Assembly: GCF_013283785.1 (NCBI RefSeq)
Contig: NZ_JABCPZ010000002.1
Span: forward strand, 1 to 64,000
Direction: 5' to 3'
DNA length: 64,000 nucleotides
Source: Nonomuraea antri
GTDB lineage: Bacteria > Actinomycetota > Actinomycetes > Streptosporangiales > Streptosporangiaceae
The notes under the pieces were generated by a model. It was not told where the DNA came from. It saw only the letters and a list, made by a program, of their open reading frames with translations, and did no database searches. The stretch's first letter is position 1. Every line of letters begins with the position of its first letter. Position numbers and translations under genes: made by a program. Positions 28,613-39,813 of the stretch are shown here, piece after piece.

Positions 28613-28623
28613 GGCTAACCAAC
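28605..28623. promoter_or_regulatory. DtxR/IdeR-type iron box upstream of the suf operon
   Basis: TTAGGTAAGGCTAACCAAC matches the 19-bp DtxR/IdeR/DmdR consensus TTAGGTTAGGCTAACCTAA at 16 of 19 positions, including the central AGGCTAACC. It overlaps the stop codon of the upstream MFS gene and lies 72 bp before the sufR start, where it could control the suf promoter by iron status. Confidence 0.75.
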
Positions 28624-28694
28624 GTGAGAAATTGCATTCCCGGGTCTTCCCGATCCGTTTGTGCGGCGGGAAGGAATTACGGCACACTGATGTT

Positions 28695-29417
28695 GTGAAA
28701 AACATGCCCACCATCGAGCCAGGCAGCGAGCGCAGCACACGTGCCCGCGTGGCCAGGCTGATTCTGGAGCATGGTCCGATCGCGGCCGCCGCCCTGGGCG
28801 AGCGGCTGGGGCTCACGCCCGCCGCCGTGCGGCGTCATCTCGACGCGCTGGTGGACGACGGAATGATAGAGCCTCGAACGGTGCGCCCGCGCGGACAGCG
28901 CGGACGCGGACGGCCGGCCAAGCTGTTCGCCATCACCGACGCGGGGCGCAGTGCTTTCGAACATGCCTATGACGACCTGGCCGGCAGCGCCCTGCGCTTC
29001 CTGGCCGAGCGCATGGGCGAGGAAGCGGTGGCCGACTTCGCCCGCTCGCAGGTCTCGAGCCTGCTGAAGCGGCTGGAGCCGGTCATGCGGACGGTGCCGG
29101 CGGATCAGCGCGTGCAAGTGCTGGCGCAGGCGCTGTCGGCGGAGGGGTACGCCGCCTCGGCCACCAAGGCCAAGTCGGGCGGCGACCAGCTCTGCCAGCA
29201 CCACTGCCCGGTGGCCCACGCGGCGGCGGAGTTCCCGCAGCTGTGCGAGGCCGAGACGGAGGCGTTCGCGCAACTGCTCGGCACCCCGGTGCAGCGCCTG
29301 GCCACCATCGCCCACGGCGATGGGGTCTGCACGACACACGTGAGCCCGACCTCGTTGGGCGAATCCGCACATAGAGGCAAGAGCCTTAACGAAGAGAGCA
29401 AGGAGACCGGAAGGTGA
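28695..29417 (+). CDS. sufR: iron-sulfur cluster-sensing regulator SufR
   Basis: A 240-residue winged-helix repressor of the suf operon. The DNA-binding domain spans about residues 12-80 ([38 protein letters not shown]). Cysteines that can bind a [4Fe-4S] cluster are C167, C171, C184 and C212, in [20 protein letters not shown] and GDGVCTTHV, as in mycobacterial and cyanobacterial SufR. GTG at 28695 is used; ATG at 28704 is an alternative. The stop overlaps the sufB start (GTGA), so it is autoregulated with the operon. Iron box and SufR together would give dual control by iron and cluster status. Confidence 0.92.
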   Translation: MKNMPTIEPGSERSTRARVARLILEHGPIAAAALGERLGLTPAAVRRHLDALVDDGMIEPRTVRPRGQRGRGRPAKLFAITDAGRSAFEHAYDDLAGSALRFLAERMGEEAVADFARSQVSSLLKRLEPVMRTVPADQRVQVLAQALSAEGYAASATKAKSGGDQLCQHHCPVAHAAAEFPQLCEAETEAFAQLLGTPVQRLATIAHGDGVCTTHVSPTSLGESAHRGKSLNEESKETGR

Positions 29418-30826
29418 CTGTCACCGACCGCCCGGAGCTGGAAGGCCTCGGGAATTACAAGTTCGGCTGGGCCGACCCGGATGCCGCGGGTGCGGCGGCC
29501 AAGCGTGGCCTGTCCGAGGAGGTCGTCCGCAACATCTCCGCGCTCAAGAACGAGCCGGAGTGGATGCTCGACCTTCGCCTGAAGGGCCTCCGCCTGTTCG
29601 ACAAGAAGCCGCTGCCCACCTGGGGCTCCGACCTCACCGGCATCGACTTCGACAACATCAAGTACTTCGTGCGCTCCACCGAGAAGCAGGCCGCTTCCTG
29701 GGACGAGCTGCCCGCCGACATCAAGAACACCTACGACAAGCTCGGCATCCCCGAGGCGGAGAAGCAGCGCCTCATCGCCGGTGTCGCCGCCCAGTACGAG
29801 TCCGAGGTCGTCTATCACAAGATCCGTGAGGACCTCGAGGAGAAGGGCGTCATCTTCGTCGACACCGACACGGGCCTGAAGGAGCACGAGGAGCTCTTCA
29901 AGGAGTACTTCGGCTCGGTCATCCCGGTCGGCGACAACAAGTTCGCCGCGCTCAACACCTCCGTGTGGTCCGGTGGCTCGTTCATCTACGTGCCGCCGAA
30001 CGTCGAGGTCGAGATCCCGCTGCAGGCCTACTTCCGGATCAACACCGAGAACATGGGCCAGTTCGAGCGGACCCTGATCATCGTGGACGAGAACTCCTAC
30101 GTCCACTACGTCGAGGGCTGCACCGCGCCGATCTACTCCAGCGACTCGCTGCACAGCGCCGTCGTCGAGATCATCGTGAAGAAGAACGCCCGCTGCCGTT
30201 ACACGACCATCCAGAACTGGTCGAACAACGTCTACAACCTGGTCACCAAGCGCGCCGTCGCCTACGAGGGCGCGACCATGGAGTGGATCGACGGCAACAT
30301 CGGCTCCAAGGTCACCATGAAGTACCCGGCCGTCTACCTGATGGGCGAGCACGCCAAGGGCGAGACGCTGAGCGTCGCCTTCGCCGGCGAGGGCCAGCAC
30401 CAGGACGCCGGCTCCAAGATGGTGCACCTGGCGCCCAACACCAGCTCCAGCGTCATCTCCAAGTCGGTGGCGCGCGGCGGCGGCCGCACCTCCTACCGCG
30501 GTCTCGTGCAGATCGAGGAGGGCGCGCACGGCAGCGCCAGCACCGTCAAGTGCGACGCCCTGCTGGTCGACCAGATCAGCCGCTCCGACACCTACCCGTA
30601 CGTCGACGTGCGGGAAGACGACGTGTCGATGGGCCACGAGGCCACGGTCTCCAAGGTCAGCGAAGACCAGCTGTTCTACCTCATGAGCCGCGGGCTCGAA
30701 GAGGACGAGGCGATGGCGATGATCGTGCGCGGCTTCGTCGAGCCGATCGCGCGTGAGCTGCCCATGGAATACGCGCTCGAGCTCAACCGGCTGATCGAGC
30801 TGCAGATGGAAGGAGCCGTCGGCTGA
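29414..30826 (+). CDS. sufB: Fe-S cluster scaffold SufB
   Basis: Core scaffold of the SufBCD complex where Fe-S clusters are assembled, 470 residues. Conserved stretches include [49 protein letters not shown] and the C-terminal [25 protein letters not shown] at 29414 overlaps the sufR stop. No intein is present, unlike in some mycobacterial SufB. Confidence 0.97.
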   Translation: MTVTDRPELEGLGNYKFGWADPDAAGAAAKRGLSEEVVRNISALKNEPEWMLDLRLKGLRLFDKKPLPTWGSDLTGIDFDNIKYFVRSTEKQAASWDELPADIKNTYDKLGIPEAEKQRLIAGVAAQYESEVVYHKIREDLEEKGVIFVDTDTGLKEHEELFKEYFGSVIPVGDNKFAALNTSVWSGGSFIYVPPNVEVEIPLQAYFRINTENMGQFERTLIIVDENSYVHYVEGCTAPIYSSDSLHSAVVEIIVKKNARCRYTTIQNWSNNVYNLVTKRAVAYEGATMEWIDGNIGSKVTMKYPAVYLMGEHAKGETLSVAFAGEGQHQDAGSKMVHLAPNTSSSVISKSVARGGGRTSYRGLVQIEEGAHGSASTVKCDALLVDQISRSDTYPYVDVREDDVSMGHEATVSKVSEDQLFYLMSRGLEEDEAMAMIVRGFVEPIARELPMEYALELNRLIELQMEGAVG

Positions 30827-31980
30827 TGGGCCTGAACGAGAAGCCCCACGAGTCCAACGCGCGCCTCCGGCACGACACCCTGCATGGGAAGTCGTCCTTC
30901 GACCTGGCCGACTTCGAGGTGCCGAGCGGGCGCGAGGAGGCGTGGCGCTTCACGCCGCTCTCGCGCCTGAAGGGCCTGCACAACGGCAAGGCCGTCTCTC
31001 CCGAGGCGGTCGGCCACGTCCGGCTCGACGTCGACGCGGCCCCTGAGGTCACCGTCGAGACGGTCGGCCGCGACGACGCCCGCCTGGGCAAGGCGTTCGA
31101 GCCGACCGACCGGGTCAGCGCGCAGGCCTGGACCAGCTTCGAGAAGGCCACCGTGATCACGGTGCCGCGCGAGGCCGTCACGTCCAAGCCGACCGTGCTC
31201 ACCTTCACCGGTGAGGGCGACGGCGCCGCCTACGGCCACATCGTGGTCAAGGTGGAGCCGATGGCCGAGGCCGCGATCGTGCTCGACCACAAGGGCAGCG
31301 CCGTCTACGCCGACAACATCGAGTTCGTCGTCGGCGACGGCGCCACGCTCAAGGTCGTCAGCCTGCAGGACTGGGACGACGACGCGGTCCACGTGTCGCA
31401 CCACCACGCCCAGCTCGCCAAGGACGCCACCTTCCGCAGCTTCGTCGTGACGCTCGGCGGCGACCTGGTCCGCCTGTCGCCCAGCGTGGCCTACACCGCG
31501 CCGGGCGGCGACGCCGACATGTCCGGCGTCTACTTCGTCGACGCCGGCCAGCACCTGGAGCACCGCCTCCTGGTCGACCACTCGCAGCCCAACTGCAAGT
31601 CCAACGTCGACTACCGGGGCGCGCTGCAGGGCGACGAGGCGCACGCCGTCTGGATCGGCGACGTCATCATCAGGGTCGAGGCCGAGGGCACCGACACCTA
31701 CGAGCTCAACCGCAACCTCATCCTCACCGACGGCGCCCGCGCCGACTCGGTGCCCAACCTGGAGATCCTCACCGGCGAGGTCGCGGGAGCGGGGCACGCC
31801 TCCGCCTCCGGCCGCCTCGACGACGAGCACATCTTCTACCTCCAGGCCCGCGGCATCCCCTACGACGAGGCCCGCCGCCTGGTCATCAGGGGCTTCCTCG
31901 GCCAGCTCATCGAGAAGATCCAGATCGACGAGATCCGCGAGCGCGTGCTCAGCGCCGTGGAGGCGGAGCTCACGCGATGA
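30826..31980 (+). CDS. sufD: Fe-S cluster assembly protein SufD
   Basis: Paralogue of SufB that forms the SufBC2D complex and helps load iron, 384 residues with the beta-helix core and SufD C-terminal region (HASASGRLDDEHIFYLQARG, RGIPYDEARRLVIRGFL). The early motif VPSGREEAWRFTPLSRLKGL is typical of SufD. ATG overlaps the sufB stop by one base (TGATG). Confidence 0.96.
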   Translation: MGLNEKPHESNARLRHDTLHGKSSFDLADFEVPSGREEAWRFTPLSRLKGLHNGKAVSPEAVGHVRLDVDAAPEVTVETVGRDDARLGKAFEPTDRVSAQAWTSFEKATVITVPREAVTSKPTVLTFTGEGDGAAYGHIVVKVEPMAEAAIVLDHKGSAVYADNIEFVVGDGATLKVVSLQDWDDDAVHVSHHHAQLAKDATFRSFVVTLGGDLVRLSPSVAYTAPGGDADMSGVYFVDAGQHLEHRLLVDHSQPNCKSNVDYRGALQGDEAHAVWIGDVIIRVEAEGTDTYELNRNLILTDGARADSVPNLEILTGEVAGAGHASASGRLDDEHIFYLQARGIPYDEARRLVIRGFLGQLIEKIQIDEIRERVLSAVEAELTR

Positions 31981-32297
31981 GCGCGTTCGAGAAGGTCTGC
32001 AAGCTCGCCGACATCCCGGATGACGGCGTCATCGGCGTGGAGGTCGGCGAGACCCCGGTCGCGCTGGTGCGCAAGGGCGACGACGTCTTCGCCCTGCACG
32101 ACATCTGCTCGCACGCCGAGGTGAAGCTGAGCGAGGGCGAGGTCTACGACGGCACGCTGGAGTGCTGGCTGCACGGCTCGTGCTTCGACATCCGCTCCGG
32201 CAAGCCCACCGGTCCGCCCGCGACCAAGCCCGTGAACGTCTACACAGTCAAGATCGACGGCGATGACGTCCTCGTCTCGCTCTCGAAGGAGTCATAA
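31977..32297 (+). CDS. Rieske [2Fe-2S] ferredoxin of the suf operon
   Basis: A 106-residue Rieske protein of the non-heme-oxygenase ferredoxin type. The cluster ligands are in [11 protein letters not shown] and [10 protein letters not shown] (C-x-H, C-x2-H), and the TGPPATKPV segment follows. ATG overlaps the sufD stop (ATGA). Its constant position in actinobacterial suf operons suggests an electron-transfer role in cluster assembly; this is not proven. Confidence 0.93.
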   Translation: MSAFEKVCKLADIPDDGVIGVEVGETPVALVRKGDDVFALHDICSHAEVKLSEGEVYDGTLECWLHGSCFDIRSGKPTGPPATKPVNVYTVKIDGDDVLVSLSKES

Positions 32298-32301
32298 ACA
32301 C

Positions 32302-33044
<743 letters not shown>

Positions 33045-33048
<4 letters not shown>

Positions 33049-34301
33049 CGAATCTCAGCTTTGACGTGGAGAAGATCAGGGAAGACTTCCCGATCTTCTC
33101 CCGCGAGCTGCCCGACGGGCGCCCGCTCGTCTATCTCGACTCGGGCAACTCCTCGCAGAAGCCCAACCAGGTCATCGAGACCATGCGTGAGCACCTGGCG
33201 CTGCACTACAGCAACGTCGGGCGCGCCATGCACGTGCTGGGCTCGGAGTCGACCGAGGCGTACGAGGGCGCTCGCGACAAGATCGCGGCGTTCGTCGGCG
33301 CGCCCTCGCGCGACGAGGTGATCTTCACCAAGAACGCCTCCGAGGCGCTCAACCTGGTCGCCTACGCCTTCGGCAACCCGTCGAACACCGACCCGCGCTT
33401 CACCCTCGGCCCCGGCGACGAGATCGTCATCTCCGAGATGGAGCACCACTCCAACATCGTGCCCTGGCAGCTGCTCGCGCAGCGCACCGGCGCGACGCTG
33501 AAGTGGTTCGGCGTCACCGACGAGGGCCGGCTCGACCTCGACCTCTCGGTGATCACCGAACGGGCGAAGATCGTCTCGATCGCGCACCAGTCGAACGTGC
33601 TCGGCACCGTCAACCCGGTCGCCGAGGTGCTGGGGCGCGCCCGCGAGGTGGGCGCGCTGGTCATGCTCGACGCCTCGCAGTCGGTGCCGCACCACCCGGT
33701 GAACGTGGCCGGGCTGGGCGTCGACTTCGTCGCCTTCACCGGGCACAAGATGGTCGGCCCGTCCGGCATCGGTGTGCTCTGGGGGCGTTCGGAGCTGCTG
33801 GAGGCCATGCCCCCGTTCCTGGGCGGCGGCGAGATGATCGAGGCGGTCTGGATGGACCGCTCGACCTACGCGCCCGTGCCGCACAAGTTCGAGGCGGGCA
33901 CGCCGCCGATCGTCGAGGCCATCGGTCTCGGCGCGGCCGTCGACTACCTGTCGGCCATCGGCATGGAGGCGATCGAGGCGCACGAGCGCACGCTGACCGC
34001 CTACGCGCTCGACGCCCTGCGCGAGGTGTCCGGGCTGCGTCTGATCGGCCCGTCCACGCTGGAGCAGCGCGGCGGCACGGTGGCGTTCACACTGGAAGGT
34101 GTGCACCCGCACGATGTCGGGCAGATCCTCGACGACCAGTTCGGTGTCGCGGTCCGCGTGGGTCACCACTGCGCCAGGCCGCTGCACCTGCGCTTCGGAA
34201 TACCCGCGACCACGCGGGCGTCGTTCTACCTGTACAACACCACGGGCGAGATCGACGCCCTGGTGCGCGGCCTCCATCACGTCCAGAAGGTGTTCGCATA
34301 G
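33045..34301 (+). CDS. sufS: cysteine desulfurase SufS
   Basis: PLP enzyme that releases persulfide sulfur from cysteine for cluster assembly, 418 residues, group II. PLP lysine K235 is in [11 protein letters not shown] and the persulfide cysteine C376 in [22 protein letters not shown] and [10 protein letters not shown] are family segments. ATG overlaps the sufC stop (ATGA), and sufU begins 2 nt after its stop. Confidence 0.97.
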
Positions 34302-34303
34302 CC

Positions 34304-34741
34304 ATGATCGGCGAGTCGATGTACCAGGAGCTGATCCTGGAGCACTACAAGCACCCGCAGGGGCGGGGGCTGCGCGAGCCGTACGACGCCGAGGTTCACC
34401 ACGTGAACCCGACGTGCGGCGACGAGATCACGCTCAGGGTCAAGGTGGGCGACGCCGGTAAGATCGAGGACGTCTCCTACGACGGCCAGGGCTGTTCCAT
34501 CAGCCAGGCCGCCGCCTCGGTGCTGCACGAGCTGACCACCGGCTCCACGGTCGAGCAGACGCTCTCGGTCGTCGACGAGTTCACCAGGCTCATGCAGGGC
34601 AGGGGACAGGTGGAGGCCGACGAGGAGGTGCTCGGCGACGCCGTGGCGTTCGCGGGAGTGGCCAAGTTCCCCGCGCGCGTCAAGTGCGCGCTGCTCTCCT
34701 GGATGGCCTACAAGGACGCGGTTGTGAGGACAAGTGAGTGA
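34304..34741 (+). CDS. sufU: sulfur-transfer protein SufU
   Basis: Zn-dependent sulfurtransferase that accepts persulfide from SufS, 145 residues, IscU-like fold. The metal ligands appear as NPTCGDEI, GQGCSIS and VKCALLSW, with the SufU-specific insertion between the second and third. Start taken as ATG 34304; ATG 34319 (MYQELILEHYKHP) would remove only five residues and aligns equally well. Confidence 0.95.
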   Translation: MIGESMYQELILEHYKHPQGRGLREPYDAEVHHVNPTCGDEITLRVKVGDAGKIEDVSYDGQGCSISQAAASVLHELTTGSTVEQTLSVVDEFTRLMQGRGQVEADEEVLGDAVAFAGVAKFPARVKCALLSWMAYKDAVVRTSE

Positions 34742-34801
34742 GCGAAGCGAAGGAACCAGGAGGCGCGTGAGTTTGCTCGTGACGCCGACGAAGGAGGCGT
34801 C

Positions 34802-35164
34802 ATGAGCAAGCCGGTTGAGACCCCGACGGGCTTCGACGGTGAGACCACCGTCGAAGAGGTCATGGAGGCGCTGAAGGACGTCGTCGACCCCGAGCTCGGC
34901 ATCAACGTCGTCGACCTGGGCCTGATCTACGGCCTGAACCTCGACCAGGCCGACGGCGCCCAGCAGCCTGTCGCCACCATCGACATGACGCTGACCAGCG
35001 CGGCCTGCCCGCTCACCGACGTCATCGAGGACCAGGCGCACTCCGCGCTGGAGGGCATGGTCTCCGACGTCAAGATCAACTGGGTGTGGCTGCCGCCGTG
35101 GGGCCCGGACAAAATCACTGACGAAGGCCGCGAGCAGCTCCGTATGCTAGGCTTCAACGTCTGA
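34802..35164 (+). CDS. sufT: SufT, MIP18/DUF59 Fe-S maturation protein
   Basis: A 120-residue MIP18-family protein involved in Fe-S cluster carriage to target enzymes. Conserved features are VVDPELGINVVDLGLIY, MTLTSAACPLTD and WGPDKITDEGR. ATG at 34802 has GGAGG upstream. Last gene of the suf operon, 60 bp behind sufU. Confidence 0.93.
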   Translation: MSKPVETPTGFDGETTVEEVMEALKDVVDPELGINVVDLGLIYGLNLDQADGAQQPVATIDMTLTSAACPLTDVIEDQAHSALEGMVSDVKINWVWLPPWGPDKITDEGREQLRMLGFNV

Positions 35165-35458
35165 TCTTCAAGGCTGTGTGCGGCTGGCGCCCGGCGCCGG
35201 CCGCTTCAGCGTGCCGGAGATTGCGGAAAGCCCGGAATCTCGACGCGGGAATATGCGAAACTCTCCACGCGTTGGCACAAGATACGCCTGACGCATCATC
35301 GCGCGTCTATGCGCCGCCTGCGGCCGGCGCCCGGGTGTATCCCCTTCCGACCCGCCTGGCAGGCGGGCGTACCCGAACGTGTACGGCCAGATGCCGTACG
35401 TCCCGGCTCGTCCTTTCGCAGAAGTGACGCGCCACTTCGACTGAAAGGCACGAATTTC
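35165..35458 (+). promoter_or_regulatory. structured leader of the DEAD-box helicase gene
   Basis: The 294-bp gap between sufT and the helicase has no convincing gene. It contains two perfect hairpins: 35351-35357 with 35361-35367 (7 bp, 3-nt loop) and 35381-35387 with 35393-35399 (7 bp, 5-nt loop). Neither is followed by a T-tract, so a structured 5' leader is more likely than a terminator. Long structured leaders are known for other bacterial DEAD-box helicase genes; extension here is inference. Confidence 0.4.
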
Positions 35459-37438
35459 GTGACCATGCTTGATGCTGTCCTGCCCGAGTTCGACGAGACC
35501 GCCGTCGAGCAGCCGGGTCCCTCCGAGTTCGAGCTGCTCGGCCTGCCCAAGCCGCTCGTGACCGGGCTGGCCAAGCAGGGCATCGACAGCCCGTTCCCCA
35601 TTCAGAGCGCGACCATCCCCGACGTGCTCGCCGGCGCCGACGTGCTCGGCCGTGGCCAGACCGGCTCCGGCAAGACCCTCGCCTTCGGCCTGCCCACCAT
35701 GGCCCGCATCGCCGGCGTCCGCCCGGCCCCCGGCCGTCCCCGCGCGATGATCCTCGTCCCCACCCGTGAGCTGGCGCTCCAGGTGCACGACGCCATCGAG
35801 CCCCTCGGCCGCGGCCTCGGCCTGCGCATGAAGGTCGTCGTCGGCGGCATGTCCATGGGCAAGCAGATCGAGGCGCTGCGCCGCGGCGTCGACGTCGTCA
35901 TCGCCACCCCCGGCCGCCTCGGCGACCTCATCCGCCAGGGTGAGTGCTCGCTGGCCGAGGTCGAGGTCAGCGTGCTCGACGAGGCCGACCACATGTGTGA
36001 CCTGGGCTTCTTCCCCGTCGTGACCGACCTGCTCGCGCAGACCCCGGCCGACGGCCAGCGGCTGCTGTTCTCCGCCACCCTCGACGGCGACGTCGACAAG
36101 CTGGTGCAGCGCTTCCTGAAGGACCCGATCACCCACTCCGTGGCCCCGGCGACCTCCCCGGTCGACACCATGGAGCACCACGTCATGCAGGTGACCCGCG
36201 ACGACAAGTTCGACGTCACCGCCGAGATCGCCAACCGCGAGGGCCGGACGATCATCTTCGTCCGCACCCAGCACGGCGTCGACCGGCTGTGCAAGCAGCT
36301 CGCCCGCGTCGGCGTCAAGGCCGGCGGCCTGCACGGCGGCAAGCGCCAGAACCAGCGCACCCGCATCCTGGCCGAGTTCCGCGAGGGCGTCGTCAACGTG
36401 CTCGTCTGCACCGACGTCGCGGCCCGCGGCATCCACGTCGACAACATCAGCCTCGTGCTGCACGTCGACCCGCCGCAGGACCACAAGAGCTACCTGCACC
36501 GCGGCGGCCGCACCGCCCGCGCCGGGGAGAAGGGCACGGTCGTCACGCTGGTGCTGCCGAACGAGCGCCGCTCGACCGACGCGCTGACCCGCCGGGCCGG
36601 CATCCACCCGTTCAGGCTCAAGGCCACGCCCGGTCACCCGCGGGTGGCCGAGGTGACCGGCGCCCGCGAGCCCAGCGGCGAGGCCATCCCGGTCTGGGAG
36701 CCCGACGTCCGCAAGCCGCTGCGCCCGCGCCGCGAGGGCGGCCACGGCGGCTCCGAGCGCCGCAACCGGCGTCCGCGCCGCGAGTTCGACGGCGACCGCC
36801 GCCCGCGCCGCCACGAGGACGGCGAGCGCCCGTTCGCCGGTGGCGACGACCGGCGTCCGCGCCGCGAGTTCGACGGCGACCGCCGCCCGCGCCGCCACGA
36901 GGACGGCCAGCGGCCGTTCGCCGGTGGCGACGACCGGCGTCCGCGCCGGCACGCCGAGGGCGAGCGCCCGTTCGGCGGCGGGCAGCGTGGCTCGCAGGAG
37001 CCGCGCACGTTCGGCGAGGACCGCGCCGGTCGCGGCTTCCGCCGCGACGACCGCCCGCGCGGCGGGTTCCGCTCCGACGAGCGGCCCGCCCGCCAGGACG
37101 ACCGCGGCTACCGCGGCGACGACCGGCGCGGCGGCGGCAGCCGTCACCCGGGCGAGCGTGGTTTCTCCGGTGACCGTGGTTTCTCGAACGACCGTGGTTT
37201 CTCCGGTGACCGCGGCTACTCGAACGACCGGGGCTTCTCCGGTGACCGCGGCTTCTCGAACGACCGCGGTTTCTCGGGCGACCGGGGCTTCTCCGGCGGC
37301 GACCGGGGCCGGCCGTTCTCGGCCGACCGCGACCGTCCGGTGCGTTCCGACGACCGCCCGCGCGAGGGCTACCGCTCCGGCGGCCGTTCCGACGACCGCG
37401 GCTTCCGCCGCAACTCGGGCCGCCGCTTCGAGCGCTGA
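35459..37438 (+). CDS. DEAD-box ATP-dependent RNA helicase with RGG-like tail
   Basis: RNA helicase of 659 residues, RhlE/DeaD-like. Core motifs in order: GQTGSGKT (Walker A), PTRELALQV (Ia), TPGRL (Ib), DEADHM (II), FSATLDG (III), TDVAARGIH (V) and [10 protein letters not shown] (VI), all before about residue 375. The last 240 residues are low complexity: a basic region with two and a half copies of a 28-residue repeat, then eight hexapeptide GFS(G/N)DR units, typical of unstructured RNA-binding tails. Start is GTG 35459, with AAGG about 10 nt upstream; ATG 35465 is nearly equivalent. A strong terminator follows. Confidence 0.93.
   Translation: MTMLDAVLPEFDETAVEQPGPSEFELLGLPKPLVTGLAKQGIDSPFPIQSATIPDVLAGADVLGRGQTGSGKTLAFGLPTMARIAGVRPAPGRPRAMILVPTRELALQVHDAIEPLGRGLGLRMKVVVGGMSMGKQIEALRRGVDVVIATPGRLGDLIRQGECSLAEVEVSVLDEADHMCDLGFFPVVTDLLAQTPADGQRLLFSATLDGDVDKLVQRFLKDPITHSVAPATSPVDTMEHHVMQVTRDDKFDVTAEIANREGRTIIFVRTQHGVDRLCKQLARVGVKAGGLHGGKRQNQRTRILAEFREGVVNVLVCTDVAARGIHVDNISLVLHVDPPQDHKSYLHRGGRTARAGEKGTVVTLVLPNERRSTDALTRRAGIHPFRLKATPGHPRVAEVTGAREPSGEAIPVWEPDVRKPLRPRREGGHGGSERRNRRPRREFDGDRRPRRHEDGERPFAGGDDRRPRREFDGDRRPRRHEDGQRPFAGGDDRRPRRHAEGERPFGGGQRGSQEPRTFGEDRAGRGFRRDDRPRGGFRSDERPARQDDRGYRGDDRRGGGSRHPGERGFSGDRGFSNDRGFSGDRGYSNDRGFSGDRGFSNDRGFSGDRGFSGGDRGRPFSADRDRPVRSDDRPREGYRSGGRSDDRGFRRNSGRRFER
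36767..36980 (+). repeat. 84-bp direct repeat in the helicase tail
   Basis: Two near-identical 84-bp copies (36767-36850, 36851-36934) and a partial third from 36935 encode 28-residue Arg-rich units starting [15 protein letters not shown]. Confidence 0.9.
37160..37306 (+). repeat. 18-bp hexapeptide repeat GFS(G/N)DR
   Basis: Seven 18-bp units alternate mostly GFSGDR and GFSNDR (one GYSNDR), ending with an expanded GFSGGDR. The alternation suggests duplication of a 36-bp double unit. Confidence 0.9.
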
Positions 37439-37452
37439 CCCCGATCTCCTGT

Positions 37453-37491
37453 GCTGCCCGCCACGCCCCGCCGAGGGGCGCGGCGGGCAGC
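37453..37491 (+). terminator. intrinsic-type terminator after the DEAD-box gene
   Basis: A 17-bp stem with one A-C mismatch (37453-37469 with 37475-37491, loop GCCGA), followed by GCCGTTTCC. It lies 15 bp past the helicase stop. Confidence 0.8.
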
Positions 37492-37659
37492 GCCGTTTCC
37501 GCACTTTTCCACGCCGATTCCCGCTTTCCCGCGCCGATCCCACTCGCGGGCCCCGGGCCCGCGACACGCCGTCCGTCTCGCGTGGCGGACGCCGGGCCAC
37601 GTCACCCGCGCGCGCAGACTAGGCTTGTCACGCACGCCAGCCGACCGACGAGAGAGATC

Positions 37660-37923
37660 ATGAAGACCTTCGAAGAGCTGTTCGCCGAGCTGTCAGAGAA
37701 GGCGCAGACCCGGCCCGCGGGCTCGGGCACCGTGGCCGCGCTCGACGCCGGCGTTCATGCCATCGGCAAGAAGGTCGTCGAGGAGGCCGCCGAGAGCTGG
37801 ATGGCCGCCGAGCACGAGTCGAACGACCGCGCCGCCGAGGAGATCTCCCAGCTGCTCTACCACGTTCAGGTGCTCATGATCGCCAAGGGCATCGGGCTCG
37901 ACGAGGTGTACAAGCATCTCTAG
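37660..37923 (+). CDS. hisE: phosphoribosyl-ATP diphosphatase
   Basis: Second step of histidine biosynthesis, hydrolysing PR-ATP to PR-AMP, 87 residues of the all-alpha MazG-like fold. [30 protein letters not shown] and [14 protein letters not shown] are family segments. ATG at 37660 follows GAGAGA; TAGGCT at 37620-37625 is a possible -10. The upstream open frame is not supported. Pairs with hisG 64 bp downstream. Confidence 0.95.
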   Translation: MKTFEELFAELSEKAQTRPAGSGTVAALDAGVHAIGKKVVEEAAESWMAAEHESNDRAAEEISQLLYHVQVLMIAKGIGLDEVYKHL

Positions 37924-37987
37924 GGCGCCCGCGCGCCCGACCCTCAGCCCGTCCGAGAAGATCGTGAGACACGAGGGAACACCTGAC

Positions 37988-38833
37988 ATGTTGCGACTGG
38001 CCGTACCGAACAAGGGCGCGCTCAGCGAGTCCGCCCAGCACATGCTCAAAGAGGCCGGCTACCGGTCACGCAGAGACAGCAAGGAGCTCGTCGTCGTCGA
38101 CGAGGAGAACGGCTGCGAGCTGTTCTTCCTGCGCCCGCGCGACATCGCCGTCTACGTCGGCGAGGGCACGCTCGACGCCGGCATCACCGGCAGGGACATG
38201 CTCGTCGACTCCGGCGCGCCGGTCGAGGAGATCATGCCGCTCGGCTTCGGCGCCTCCACCTTCCGGCTGGCCGCCAAGGCGGGCACGATGACGTCCGTCA
38301 AGGACCTCGACGGGCTGCGCGTCGCCACCTCCTACGCCGGCCTGCTCGACAAGTACCTGTCCGACCAGGGCGTCGACGCCCGCGTGATCAAGCTCGACGG
38401 CGCCGTCGAGACCGCCATCAGGATGGGCGTGGCCGACGCGGTGGCCGACGTCGTCGAGACCGGCACCACGCTGCGCAACGTCGGGCTCGAGGTGTTCGGC
38501 GACCCGATCATGCGCTCGGAGGGCGTACTGATCAAGCGGCACGGCGCCGTCGACACGCCGGGCGTGCTGCAGCTCGTCCGCCGCCTGCAGGGCGTGGTGC
38601 ACGCGCGCGACTTCGTGATGATGGACTACGACATCCGCGTCGAGCGCATCGAGGAGGCCATCGCGCTGACCCCCGGCATGGAGGGGCCGACGGTCTCCCC
38701 GCTGCACCGCGAGGGCTGGGTGGCGGTGCGCGCGATGGTCCGGCGCAAGGGCCACCAGCAGGTCATGGACCAACTCTGGGACATCGGCGCGCGGGCCATC
38801 CTGGTCACCGCCATCTACGCCTGCCGCCTGTGA
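37988..38833 (+). CDS. hisG: ATP phosphoribosyltransferase, long form
   Basis: First, feedback-regulated step of histidine biosynthesis, 281 residues. It is the long HisG form: catalytic domains with LAVPNKGALSE, GEGTLDAGITGRDML and DAVADVVETGTTLRN, and a C-terminal ACT-like histidine-binding domain (GMEGPTVSPL, VRAMVRRKGHQQVMD). ATG at 37988 is chosen to match MLRLAVPNKG. Forms the common actinobacterial hisE-hisG pair. Confidence 0.96.
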   Translation: MLRLAVPNKGALSESAQHMLKEAGYRSRRDSKELVVVDEENGCELFFLRPRDIAVYVGEGTLDAGITGRDMLVDSGAPVEEIMPLGFGASTFRLAAKAGTMTSVKDLDGLRVATSYAGLLDKYLSDQGVDARVIKLDGAVETAIRMGVADAVADVVETGTTLRNVGLEVFGDPIMRSEGVLIKRHGAVDTPGVLQLVRRLQGVVHARDFVMMDYDIRVERIEEAIALTPGMEGPTVSPLHREGWVAVRAMVRRKGHQQVMDQLWDIGARAILVTAIYACRL

Positions 38834-38915
38834 CCGTCCCCGGCCCGTCCGCCGCCTGACAAATGTCACGGCGAACGCCGGAGGAACGGCACTGACCGGG
38901 GCCGATCGCCGATCC

Positions 38916-38921
38916 TAGCCT
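38916..38921 (+). promoter_or_regulatory. candidate -10 of the leaderless ABC/two-component operon
   Basis: TAGCCT matches TANNNT and ends 7 nt before the ATG at 38929. Confidence 0.4.
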
Positions 38922-38928
38922 CGAACAC

Positions 38929-39812
<884 letters not shown>

Positions 39813-39813
<1 letters not shown>

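Noticed and set aside
29414..30826. Intein in sufB
   Set aside because: The protein is uninterrupted at normal length, and the usual insertion positions are contiguous.
35165..35458. A gene in the sufT-helicase gap, including an ATG at 35309 extending the helicase
   Set aside because: The extra residues are Arg/Pro-rich without similarity, and the helicase start at 35459 has a better placed ribosome binding site.
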